From the NCBI RefSeq assembly GCF_042664895.1, contig NZ_JBHTBQ010000046.1, forward strand, positions 62,001-126,000: a stretch of DNA of 64,000 bases, in the 5' to 3' direction. Positions within the stretch are counted from its first letter, which is position 1; each line of letters opens with the position of its first letter. Origin of the DNA: Iodobacter arcticus (GTDB lineage Bacteria; Pseudomonadota; Gammaproteobacteria; Burkholderiales; Chitinibacteraceae). This document shows positions 32,224 to 40,213 of the stretch, piece after piece. Under the pieces are notes generated by a model. The model was not told where the DNA came from. It saw only the letters and a list, made by a program, of their open reading frames with translations, and ran no database searches. A program made the translations under genes and the position numbers.

Positions 32224-32825
32224 TGCCTACACGCCCAGCGCCACCCAATACACTCGCCCCTCAACCCCATATGCCAGAAGCAGAGAGCCAGGCACTCACT
32301 GCCGCGCTGCAAAACACTCAAAGCTATTTAGAATTTGGCATGGGGGGCAGTACGGTACTGGCGGCGTGGCTGGGGGTGAAGCAAATTGTATCGATCGATT
32401 CAAGCAAAGAATGGATAGAGAAAGTAGCCAGCCAGATCGCCCCAATTCAATCATCCAGCCAGATCGAGCTACTGCACGCCCCTATCGGCGAAACACTTGA
32501 ATGGGGGTTTCCTAAAGACAATCAGCTACAAAGCCAATGGCCCGACTACTACAGCAAGCCGTGGCGCGTGGCGCATGATCCGGGTCTGGTGCTGATCGAC
32601 GGGCGCTTTAGAGTGCCGTGTTTTTTATACTCGCTCCTTCAGCTAAAGCCCGGCGCAATCATCCTATGGGATGACTACTTGGATCGCAGCGAATACCACC
32701 ATATCGAGCAACATCTGACCCCTGTGGCCTATTTTGGCAATATGGCTCAGTTTTTAGTACCTAGTCACATAAATACAGCAAAAATACTGAATAGCCTGTT
32801 TGAAAACCTCTATGCAGTGGATTAA
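32223..32825 (+). CDS. SAM-dependent methyltransferase-like protein
   Basis: About 200 residues. The Rossmann motif I is SYLEFGMGGSTVLAAW, followed by IVSIDSSKEWIEKV, LVLIDGRFRVPCFLYSLL and IILWDDYLDRSEYH, a pattern of small class I methyltransferase-like proteins associated with glycan genes. The start is uncertain: GTG 32223 overlaps the previous stop by one base, GTG 32211 is four codons earlier, and ATG 32271 is later. Substrate unknown; association with the glycosyltransferase two genes upstream is weak. Confidence 0.7.
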   Translation: MPTRPAPPNTLAPQPHMPEAESQALTAALQNTQSYLEFGMGGSTVLAAWLGVKQIVSIDSSKEWIEKVASQIAPIQSSSQIELLHAPIGETLEWGFPKDNQLQSQWPDYYSKPWRVAHDPGLVLIDGRFRVPCFLYSLLQLKPGAIILWDDYLDRSEYHHIEQHLTPVAYFGNMAQFLVPSHINTAKILNSLFENLYAVD

Positions 32826-32848
32826 TCATCGCCCTTAAGGAATAAAGC

Positions 32849-33850
32849 ATGGACCAGCGCCTTACCCTTTACGCGCTAGCAGCGAAATACCAGCTAGACG
32901 CAGCGACCACTCAAAAATTACGGCAACTAGCCGAGCCAGACGCCAGTGCCATCGCCAGCCGCCTGCCTCGCGGGATGGCCGTTGCGGCTGCGGCACTATT
33001 TGGCCTAGGGCTGATTTTTTGGATTGCCGCTAATTGGGATACGCTGGGGCGGACAGGTCATTTTGTCTTACTGCAATCGCTGTGTATTTTATTGTGTGTG
33101 GGCGCGCTTGGGCTGGCAAAGGCCCGTGTCCCCTTCTGCTTATTGGCCCTACTGTCTATCGGCGGTCTATTTGCTTACTTTGGGCAAACGTATCAAACCG
33201 GCGCAGACCCTTGGCAGCTGTTTGCCGTGTGGGGCATTTTGGCCCTGCCGCTGTGCTTTAGCGCCCAAAGCGACGTGCTGTGGACGCCTTGGGCCTTGGT
33301 GGTCAGCACCGGTATTTCTTTGTGGATACACGCACATACCGGGCATCGCTGGCGATTTGAGCAGGAGGATACGCGGATTTTCTTACTGGGCTGGAGCAGT
33401 GCTCTGCTGCTTACCTTATTGCTTAGCCCTAAGATGCCTTACTTAAACCCTTTCCGTGCTCAGCCAAATATCCATAACCTAAAAGGCAGCGGCCCTTGGG
33501 CGTTTCGCACCGCCCTTACGCTGAGCAGCGTGATGATTTGCAGCAGCGCTTTCACATCACTTTTTATGCACGATGCCAGCACGCTTTACTACCTTGGCTT
33601 ACTCCTCTTTGCCATTGCCGCCGCTGCGCTGGTACAGCCCGCTACTTTTGATATTTATGGCCTAAGCATCATTGGTCTCTGCCTGAATATTTTGCTGGTG
33701 TCTGGCCTAAGCAAGCTGCTGTTTCATGACCGCTACGACAACGAAACGATTGGTAAAATATTGCTCATTGGCCTTGTCGCCGCTGGCTTACTCGCCTTTA
33801 CCGTCAGCATCCTACTGCGCCTTTCTAAGCGCCAAGCCAAGGCCGTATGA
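32849..33850 (+). CDS. DUF2157 membrane protein
   Basis: 333 residues with about nine hydrophobic helices after a short cytosolic start (LAAKYQLDAATTQKLRQLAE). The first helix with LFGLGLIFWIAANWDTLGR is the DUF2157 signature. Function unknown. It overlaps the next gene by four bases (ATGA), and DUF2157 and DUF4401/GDYXXLXY proteins are commonly encoded side by side, so they probably act together in the inner membrane. Confidence 0.87.
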   Translation: MDQRLTLYALAAKYQLDAATTQKLRQLAEPDASAIASRLPRGMAVAAAALFGLGLIFWIAANWDTLGRTGHFVLLQSLCILLCVGALGLAKARVPFCLLALLSIGGLFAYFGQTYQTGADPWQLFAVWGILALPLCFSAQSDVLWTPWALVVSTGISLWIHAHTGHRWRFEQEDTRIFLLGWSSALLLTLLLSPKMPYLNPFRAQPNIHNLKGSGPWAFRTALTLSSVMICSSAFTSLFMHDASTLYYLGLLLFAIAAAALVQPATFDIYGLSIIGLCLNILLVSGLSKLLFHDRYDNETIGKILLIGLVAAGLLAFTVSILLRLSKRQAKAV

Positions 33851-35454
33851 GCGATCAAGCGCAATTCCTAAAACAAGCCATCGCTGCCGGTCTACTCCCT
33901 AGCGATGCCCGTGTCGAAACCCCAGAAAGCCGGCCTTGGCCCGTGGTGCTGCTCACCGCCTTAGGCGCATGGCTAGCCGCAATCCCACTCTTAATTGTGG
34001 TTGGCCTCATGCTAGGCGACACCATTATGCATAATGTGGCAGGGCCGTATATCGTGGGGCTGATGGTTTTAGCCGCAGCCATCCTGCTATTACGCGGCCA
34101 AGATATCCCTTTGTTTGTAGAACAGCTCGCCATCCCCGCGCTCATCGTGGGATCTTCGCTCTTGGCCTACGGTCTGTTTGAACATTTACCCAGCGCCCTT
34201 GCCTGCACCATGCTGGCGCTACTAGCGGGCGGGCTAACTTGGGCCATTCCTAGGCCTTGGCTGCGTGTTTTACTGGGTGCAGCATCGGCCGCGCTCACAG
34301 GCAGCGCCATTCTTATCTACATGAAAAATGGCCATAACGCCTATGCCGAGCTATGGATTGCGCTGCATGCCCTGCTCTTACTGTGGTTGCTGGCCATTGC
34401 AGTGCAGCACGTGCTCCTTATAGATGGTGCAAAAGCCTTAGCCGCCGCCGCTTTTGAATCATTTTTCACTGGCTGGCTGTTAGTTACGCTGGCGGGGCTG
34501 GCCTTTAGCTCTGGCATGACTTTTCTAGTTGGGGCCAGCCTGAGCAATAGCGTTTTTGCTGACGTCATGAACGAAGTAGCGCCTCAATCGGTAACGACCA
34601 GCGGCCTATTTGCGCTTAGCTCATCCCTCCTTACTTTGGCTGCGGGATTTTTGCTGTGGCGCAGCTGGCCTGCTCTGCGCCCCTACGCCGCTGCGGTGCT
34701 GATTTTGCTTGTACTGGCTTGGTTTATGCCCGCACTTGGCGCGGTATTGCTGGGCCTATCCATCAGCCTAATCGCCGGACGCTGGCGCATAGCAAGTACC
34801 GCGGGCCTTGCCGCCGCATGGATTATTGGTGCGTTTTACTACCAGCTGAACTGGTCACTCGCCAATAAAGCCCTGCTTTTTATGCTGGCAGGTAGCCTGC
34901 TTGCTGCGATTGCATGGCGAGCACTGGCCCCAAAAGCATCCACTCCTGCTCCCCCAGCGCAGAGCATTAACCCTCGCCAAAAAATTGGTATTGCACTCAC
35001 AGCCGCAAGCGTCTTACTGGTCGCCAATATCGGCATCTGGCAAAAAGAAGACCTAATCGCCCACGGCCAGCCGCTGTATATCTCGCTCGCCCCGGTCGAC
35101 CCACGCTCCCTGATGCAGGGCGATTTTATGCAGCTTAATTTTCAAATCCCCTTTGATACCCCGTCAGTTGGCGACATAAGCAATCCATCCCGCCCTTTTA
35201 TCATCATGAAAAGAGATAAGCAAAACATCGGCAGCGCCCGGCGTATCGACCATGGCGAGCCACTGGCGGCAGACGAATTCAAAATCGAACTCAGCCCCAA
35301 AAACGGCAGCTGGGTCATCGTTAGCGACGCATGGTTTTTTAAAGAAGGCGAAGCCAACCGCTGGGCGCAAGCCCGATACGGTGAATTTAGAGTGATGCCT
35401 GATGGAAAGGCCTTGCTGGTGGGGCTGAAGGGAGAGGGGTTAAAAGGGCTTTGA
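33847..35454 (+). CDS. DUF4401 / GDYXXLXY-domain membrane protein
   Basis: 535 residues. An N-terminal DUF4401-type block of about ten membrane helices (residues ~30-360) is followed by a separate helix near 380 and a periplasmic GDYXXLXY domain: PLYISLAPVDPRSLMQGDFMQLNFQ, in which the family Gly-Asp-Tyr is Gly-Asp-Phe. The two domains are separate proteins in many genomes; here they are fused. Translation is coupled to the DUF2157 gene. Function unknown. Confidence 0.87.
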   Translation: MSDQAQFLKQAIAAGLLPSDARVETPESRPWPVVLLTALGAWLAAIPLLIVVGLMLGDTIMHNVAGPYIVGLMVLAAAILLLRGQDIPLFVEQLAIPALIVGSSLLAYGLFEHLPSALACTMLALLAGGLTWAIPRPWLRVLLGAASAALTGSAILIYMKNGHNAYAELWIALHALLLLWLLAIAVQHVLLIDGAKALAAAAFESFFTGWLLVTLAGLAFSSGMTFLVGASLSNSVFADVMNEVAPQSVTTSGLFALSSSLLTLAAGFLLWRSWPALRPYAAAVLILLVLAWFMPALGAVLLGLSISLIAGRWRIASTAGLAAAWIIGAFYYQLNWSLANKALLFMLAGSLLAAIAWRALAPKASTPAPPAQSINPRQKIGIALTAASVLLVANIGIWQKEDLIAHGQPLYISLAPVDPRSLMQGDFMQLNFQIPFDTPSVGDISNPSRPFIIMKRDKQNIGSARRIDHGEPLAADEFKIELSPKNGSWVIVSDAWFFKEGEANRWAQARYGEFRVMPDGKALLVGLKGEGLKGL

Positions 35455-35579
35455 ATCGTAATTAATTAAATACTTTGTAGCTAAACCAACATACATCTCA
35501 GGCGGCAAAAAAACCGTCAACCCTTGGTTTTTTTATAAGTACTTTGGTATAAATTATCCTACGCTTTTCAATCATACGT

Positions 35580-35660
35580 TTTTCGTAGAATGCGAAATGA
35601 CGAAGTCGGAGCGCAAAGGGCCGGTGCGCAAGAAAAGCGCTTGCACACCCTACGAAAATC
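35580..35660. repeat. Diverged TAGGGTGT-family element
   Basis: GTAGAATGCGAAATGACGAAGTCG on the left and GGTGCGCAAG...TTGCACACCCTACGAAAATC on the right match the 27001-27078 element with a worn left end. Confidence 0.6.
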
Positions 35661-35696
35661 ACGCCCTATTAATCATCCAGCTAATTAGGAATAAAC

Positions 35697-36116
35697 ATGA
35701 GCAATGCGATTAAAAACATAGAATCCGCCATGCAATATGCCGCCACAATCCGCCCAAAAGTAGGTGGCTTTCCTTATCTAGCGGAAGTCCTTAGACAAGC
35801 GGGTGTCACGCGTAATACTTGGGCGCTCCCTGCCTGCCAAAGCATCTTTACCACAAACTTAGGGCCTGTTGTAATGCAAGGCACGCCTTTACTTTCCGGT
35901 GTCGCTGATATTCCGCTATTTAATGAAGCCGCCTTAATTTCAGCCCTAAGAATTGATCAAGCAGGAGAAAGTACTTTCCCTGAGTTTTTAAATGCCACTT
36001 GGTTGGCAGGCGTTGTTCGCTATGATGTGGATTTATTAGCACGGACCTGCACCTATTACGGTGCTGCCGATGAAGTCTATGTCGAGTCTTACCCTGCAGT
36101 GACTATAAAGCCATAA
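35697..36116 (+). CDS. YbcV-like DUF1398 protein
   Basis: 139 residues. The C-terminal FPEFLNATWLAGVVRYDVDLLARTCTYYG and YVESYPAV stretches match the DUF1398 family (E. coli YbcV). The N-terminal part has a helical start and a FPYLAEVLRQAGVTRNTWALP segment, also conserved. Soluble, function unknown. AGGAATAAAC precedes the ATG. It stands alone between repeat elements. Confidence 0.85.
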   Translation: MSNAIKNIESAMQYAATIRPKVGGFPYLAEVLRQAGVTRNTWALPACQSIFTTNLGPVVMQGTPLLSGVADIPLFNEAALISALRIDQAGESTFPEFLNATWLAGVVRYDVDLLARTCTYYGAADEVYVESYPAVTIKP

Positions 36117-36144
36117 GCTAGCCCACAAACCAATCTCAAACATA

Positions 36145-36226
36145 ACCGTCATCCCCGAATGTTTTTATCGGGGATCCAGCCGCGCTACTGGATTCCCGCC
36201 AACAGCACACGGGAATGACGATATAT
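36145..36226. repeat. Inverted-repeat element (GGATCCCCGATAAAAACATTCGGGGATGA family)
   Basis: Contains TCATCCCCGAATGTTTTTATCGGGGATCC and ends ATTCCCGCC...GGGAATGACG. A second copy in the opposite orientation lies at 38640-38707. Confidence 0.78.
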
Positions 36227-36323
36227 AGAAGCCCTAAGCCGCAAGTACTTCACTAACCCCACCATTGGCATTAACCTTTTTAATTCTGCCAAGCAATAAA
36301 CACCTTACTTAAGCCTCCCCACC

Positions 36324-36743
36324 ATGAACTTCAGACTTGCCACTCAAGACGATATCCCCGCCCTTTCCCGGATTCGTCTAGCCGTTAAAGAAAACACGCT
36401 ATCTGACCCTACTCTTATCAGCACAGCCATGTATGAGCAGTTTTTACTGCATAAAGGCAAGGGATGGCTTTGCGAAATAGAAGGGGAAACCACGGGCTTT
36501 GCCATTGCAGCCTACCCAGACCATTCAATCTGGGCCCTCTTTGTACTGCCTGAATATGAAGGAAGAGGAATAGGCACTCAGCTATTAAATCTGGCAACAG
36601 ATCATTTATTTACCCAAGGCGCTCCAGAAATCAAATTAAGCACCACGCCCCATACCCGAGCAGATCGTTTTTATGCACAACAGGGCTGGCAACGAGGAAA
36701 TGAAGGCAAAGAGGTCGCGTATTTATTAAAGCGATCGATATAA
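36324..36743 (+). CDS. GNAT N-acetyltransferase
   Basis: 139 residues of single-domain GNAT fold: FRLATQDDIPALSRIRLAVKEN, then IWALFVLPEYEGRGIGTQLLNLA with the acetyl-CoA loop, and KLSTTPHTRADRFYAQQGWQ near the end. Many bacteria carry such small acetyltransferases of unknown substrate. Convergent with the DUF3592 gene. Confidence 0.88.
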   Translation: MNFRLATQDDIPALSRIRLAVKENTLSDPTLISTAMYEQFLLHKGKGWLCEIEGETTGFAIAAYPDHSIWALFVLPEYEGRGIGTQLLNLATDHLFTQGAPEIKLSTTPHTRADRFYAQQGWQRGNEGKEVAYLLKRSI

Positions 36744-36764
36744 ATACGCCCAAGTACAAGGCAT

Positions 36765-37373
36765 CTATGCTTTTTTACGCAGACTGCCTTGTGCTTTTTT
36801 ACGAGCAATCGCATTCTCCCTGCATTCCCTTTGCGAATCAGCTCGCTCACGTTTGCTCGCGCGTGGCTCTTTATATGTAATACCCAGCATGGATAAACAC
36901 AACACGCTTCCCATACAAAAAACCAAAAGACTAAACAACAGCAACCCAACACTTTTAATGGCATGCAACCACCACGGGTGCTGATCAAAACGTGTGAACA
37001 CCACGGATGGATTAAAGGATTGATACGCAACGCTCAACGGACCGCCTACAGAATATGCAGCCCATTGTTCCTGTTGCTCAGCCAACGTATCAGTACTACT
37101 AGATTGGTACTCACCCCTATAGACTTGATGTGCAACAAAATAGCGGTAGTCAATTTGAGCATGAAATATCGTTTTGCTCTTATGCTTAGATGAAATGAAA
37201 TCAATTTTCTCAATAACCGCCGTTGTATGTGGCCAATGCTGGCTTTGATAAGCCTGCCATTGCGAGTAGCCATAAATGAATGAAAAATAAATAGCGAAGC
37301 CTCCGCCTATAAAACTCAGAATTGACACCACAGAAACATAAAGGCTCAACACTCCATTTTTAGTTTTTCTCAT
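36765..37373 (-). CDS. DUF3592 membrane protein
   Basis: 202 residues: an N-terminal helix (VSVVSILSFIGGGFAIYFSF), a periplasmic beta-rich DUF3592 part (HTTAVIEKIDFISS...AQIDYRYFVAHQVYRGEY), a second helix (VGLLLFSLLVFCMGSVLCLSML) and a basic cytosolic tail rich in Lys and Arg. Function unknown. Lower GC than the surroundings. Probably cotranscribed with the small membrane gene upstream (37419-37724). Confidence 0.75.
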   Translation of the reverse strand: MRKTKNGVLSLYVSVVSILSFIGGGFAIYFSFIYGYSQWQAYQSQHWPHTTAVIEKIDFISSKHKSKTIFHAQIDYRYFVAHQVYRGEYQSSSTDTLAEQQEQWAAYSVGGPLSVAYQSFNPSVVFTRFDQHPWWLHAIKSVGLLLFSLLVFCMGSVLCLSMLGITYKEPRASKRERADSQRECRENAIARKKAQGSLRKKA

Positions 37374-37418
37374 AACGTATCAGCGTAAAAAAATTAATTA
37401 GCATAAAGAAAATCGACA

Positions 37419-37724
37419 TTAAGGCTGGATAGACTGAGTAGACTTATACCATTCAGAAAGAATTTTCCAACCCTTAATTACCCCATAGGTACCCATAAAA
37501 ACAATCCCACCGCCCATCAATAAAATACCAAAAATTATACCGATAAATGAACCAGAAAACCCCTGAATAAGTGCCATAGGAATTTCCATAGGGAGCCAAA
37601 AAGGAGGCCAATCACTTACTATTGCCATATAAGCACAACCTAACCACAGCAAAAAACCAAGTACAAACATGATTAAACCAGAGAAAGGAAAGTCCAATAC
37701 CGAATCAGGAATGGAATGTTTCAT
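37419..37724 (-). CDS. Small two-helix membrane protein
   Basis: 101 residues with two clear helices (LIMFVLGFLLWLGCAYMAIV and GSFIGIIFGILLMGGGIVFMG) and a C-terminal cytosolic tail. No family recognised. AAGGA-like purines precede the ATG. Low GC content as in the next gene downstream, with which it likely forms a pair. Confidence 0.65.
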   Translation of the reverse strand: MKHSIPDSVLDFPFSGLIMFVLGFLLWLGCAYMAIVSDWPPFWLPMEIPMALIQGFSGSFIGIIFGILLMGGGIVFMGTYGVIKGWKILSEWYKSTQSIQP

Positions 37725-38048
37725 TAAGAATCCTTATATTTTTGATAAGATATTAAGCATTACCATATTAGCCTAAAAAAACAATTAATTAAAAATACCA
37801 GACTCCATACGTACAGTATCTTTTTTACTACTAAAAATAAACGAAATAATACGGGTTTTATAATTAGGAGAAAATACACGTGGCTTTTACACGGCCAGTA
37901 TCTCATTGAGAGTGAATTACCTCCTATAGGCATAAGCATCTACGCTCCAGGCCCTCTATGGCTTAGGACTAAGGCTTTTCTGCATCGCAGCAATTAAATT
38001 GATAAGATTGCCTCACCCCTTAAATAAATCCCCCCAACAAAAACTACC
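37725..38048. other. AT-rich gap
   Basis: Divergent promoter region between the small membrane gene and the hydrolase gene. No gene, no repeat family and no structured RNA recognised. Confidence 0.5.
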
Positions 38049-38633
38049 ATGCCCACCCTCTACATCATCCACGGCTTTGACGCCGCACCTTCAAATCACT
38101 GGTTTCCTTGGTTACAAGATCAGCTCACCAGCCTTGGGGTGGCTTGCCATATTCTGGCGATGCCGAACTCCAGCCAGCCAGATTTAAACGCATGGCTGGC
38201 TACAATCAGGCAGAGTGTGGCGGTGCATGATGAGGATGTTTATTTTGTGGGGCATAGCCTGGGCTGCATTACCGTGCTGCGGCACTTAGAGCAGATAAAT
38301 CAAGCCATTGGCGGTGTGGTATTGGTGGCGGGGTTTGCTGAGGCCGTGCCAAAGCTGCCTCAGCTGGATGAATTTACCGCGCAGCCATTAAATACAGCGC
38401 ATTTACGCCAGCACATTAAACAGCGCTGCGTGATTGCGTCGGATAACGATGCCACTATTTCTTTCGCCTTCACCGAGGCGCTAAGCCAGCAGCTGGATGC
38501 GCGGTTTTTAACGATAAAAAATGGCGGGCATTTTTTGCTGGGTGAAGGATTTGATACCCTGCCGGTGGTGCTGGAAGAATTACGCCGGATGTTTGAGCGA
38601 GCCAACGCTCAAACATCCGTCAACCACGCTTAG
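38049..38633 (+). CDS. RBBP9/YdeN-family serine hydrolase
   Basis: 194 residues of compact alpha/beta hydrolase fold: LYIIHGFDAAPSNHWFPWL at the N-terminus (family: HGxxxxxxxxWxPWL), nucleophile elbow VGHSLGC, the Asp in ASDNDATI and His in NGGHFL completing the triad. The family cleaves esters or peptides in vitro; physiological substrates are mostly unknown. It stands alone. Confidence 0.9.
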   Translation: MPTLYIIHGFDAAPSNHWFPWLQDQLTSLGVACHILAMPNSSQPDLNAWLATIRQSVAVHDEDVYFVGHSLGCITVLRHLEQINQAIGGVVLVAGFAEAVPKLPQLDEFTAQPLNTAHLRQHIKQRCVIASDNDATISFAFTEALSQQLDARFLTIKNGGHFLLGEGFDTLPVVLEELRRMFERANAQTSVNHA

Positions 38634-38639
38634 AAAAGC

Positions 38640-38707
38640 TTCATTCCCGCGCAGGCGGGGATCCAGTATTTTCTCTGGATCCCCGATAAAAACATTCGGG
38701 GATGACA
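38640..38707. repeat. Inverted-repeat element (GGATCCCCGATAAAAACATTCGGGGATGA family)
   Basis: CATTCCCGCGCAGGCGGGGATCCAG, a short loop, then CTGGATCCCCGATAAAAACATTCGGGGATGAC. Copy of the unit at 36145-36226 in opposite orientation. It lies 2 bp from the end of the cytochrome-like gene and may act as its transcript end. Confidence 0.78.
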
Positions 38708-38709
38708 AT

Positions 38710-40191
38710 TTAAGGCAACTTCACCCGCATCAGCTTACTTTTGCTTTTTTTGGATTGAGTCGCCGGATTACTGGCTTCACTAAACAAGAATGAATAATCA
38801 CTCGCCAAGGTTTGCTGCTGCCCTGCTACTGTTGCCCCAGTATGGCAGCTCAGGCAATTGATATCTTGATGGTAGGTTTCCAATATCGTATTAGCAACGG
38901 GTTGCTGGGCGACCGGTGGCTGGGCATTGCCATCGGGAAGTGGTGACGTCGCGCCGGGGTAGATGGGGGTGTTGTTATTGGGCCAAAGCACATTCACCAG
39001 CTGGTAATTCAGAAATACCGAGCTGGGATTGGCCGCTTTAATCGTGGCCCAGGTATTACTATTAAGTGCAGCAATATTATTGGCGGTGGTATTGCTGATC
39101 GGCGTAGTACGCACCACTTGCACTGGTGCGCTATAAGGATCTGTGCCCACCACCGGCATTTTATTTTGCACACATTTGTAGTAATCCGTCGCCGGATTAC
39201 AGCTCAGGTTGTAATAGGTATACCAAGACAGAGGCGGCGCGCTTAGCTCATTTTTGCTGGGCGCATTATAAACATGCTCAAAAGTGCTCCACATAAACTG
39301 CTGGGCATTGGGCGTTTTGCGAATAATATGCAAAGCCACCAAACCCACGGTCACCTGCTTAGGCGTTGTATTGCCGCCGCCTGTAATCGGATAACTCACC
39401 CATGCTTTGGATGTTTTAAACATCGGCCAGAGCGTAGGATCATCCAATTCTATCCAGGCTGCCTTGATTTCAATCGCGCCCACCGTGCCATAAGTTGAGA
39501 ACGTTGCCGAGCCATCAGGCAGATTCAGCCCCTGTGTGGTAGCAAATGCGGGCTGTTTATTAGCGACATACAGCTGATTCTGATTGATATAATTGTACTC
39601 ATCCTGATTAAGTCGTTTTTCAAACAGGGTGACGTAATTATTCATCTTAGGCTGCGCAGTCAGCCATGCCCCATTGGTGCCTGCCTCGGCAATGTCTTTT
39701 AATGGGGGCACGGGAGATGCGCCAAATTTAGACGTCAAATACAAGCCCTTCACCCCCAAAGCCGAGGTGGCTTTCAGGGTTTTACTTTTCATTAAAGAGC
39801 GCATAGCCAAGGGAGTCTCCTGTTTATTCGCCCAAGGCAAAGGGGGCGCGCCATTCGGGCGAAATACCTCTGAAGATTCCTTATAGCTTTCCCAAACCAC
39901 AGGGTTGAGCGAGCCTGCCACCCCAAAAGCAGCAGCAGGCACGCTGTTATCCGGCTGCCCCGGTAAACTAGGGTCAGCCACCCAGTTAAGCGTTATAAAT
40001 TGCTGCCATGCCAGATTATTGAAAGCGTTCTGATTGGTACCCTGTGAGTCGCAAGGAATAATAGGCTGCAAAACCGGCACCCCCGCCCACGTTGGGCAAG
40101 CTGCATTGGCTGCAGCCCCAAGCACCCCAAGCAACAAGCCCGCCGCCCCTCCAATACACGCGGATCCCCTCCAACGATTCAATAAGCGCAT
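38710..40191 (-). CDS. Exported protein with one c-type haem site
   Basis: 493 residues. A signal peptide (IGGAAGLLLGVLGAAANA, cleavage before ACPTW) is followed by a large domain opening NAFNNLAWQQFITLNW. A single CxxCH haem-attachment motif (INCLSCHTGA) lies about 50 residues from the C-terminus. The domain before it is not one I can name. It sits 22 bp after the 702-aa gene, so the two form a unit. A periplasmic electron-transfer or oxidative role is inferred from the haem site only. Confidence 0.75.
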   Translation of the reverse strand: MRLLNRWRGSACIGGAAGLLLGVLGAAANAACPTWAGVPVLQPIIPCDSQGTNQNAFNNLAWQQFITLNWVADPSLPGQPDNSVPAAAFGVAGSLNPVVWESYKESSEVFRPNGAPPLPWANKQETPLAMRSLMKSKTLKATSALGVKGLYLTSKFGASPVPPLKDIAEAGTNGAWLTAQPKMNNYVTLFEKRLNQDEYNYINQNQLYVANKQPAFATTQGLNLPDGSATFSTYGTVGAIEIKAAWIELDDPTLWPMFKTSKAWVSYPITGGGNTTPKQVTVGLVALHIIRKTPNAQQFMWSTFEHVYNAPSKNELSAPPLSWYTYYNLSCNPATDYYKCVQNKMPVVGTDPYSAPVQVVRTTPISNTTANNIAALNSNTWATIKAANPSSVFLNYQLVNVLWPNNNTPIYPGATSPLPDGNAQPPVAQQPVANTILETYHQDINCLSCHTGATVAGQQQTLASDYSFLFSEASNPATQSKKSKSKLMRVKLP

Positions 40192-40213
40192 GGCAAACCT
40201 CTTTATGCAGTGA

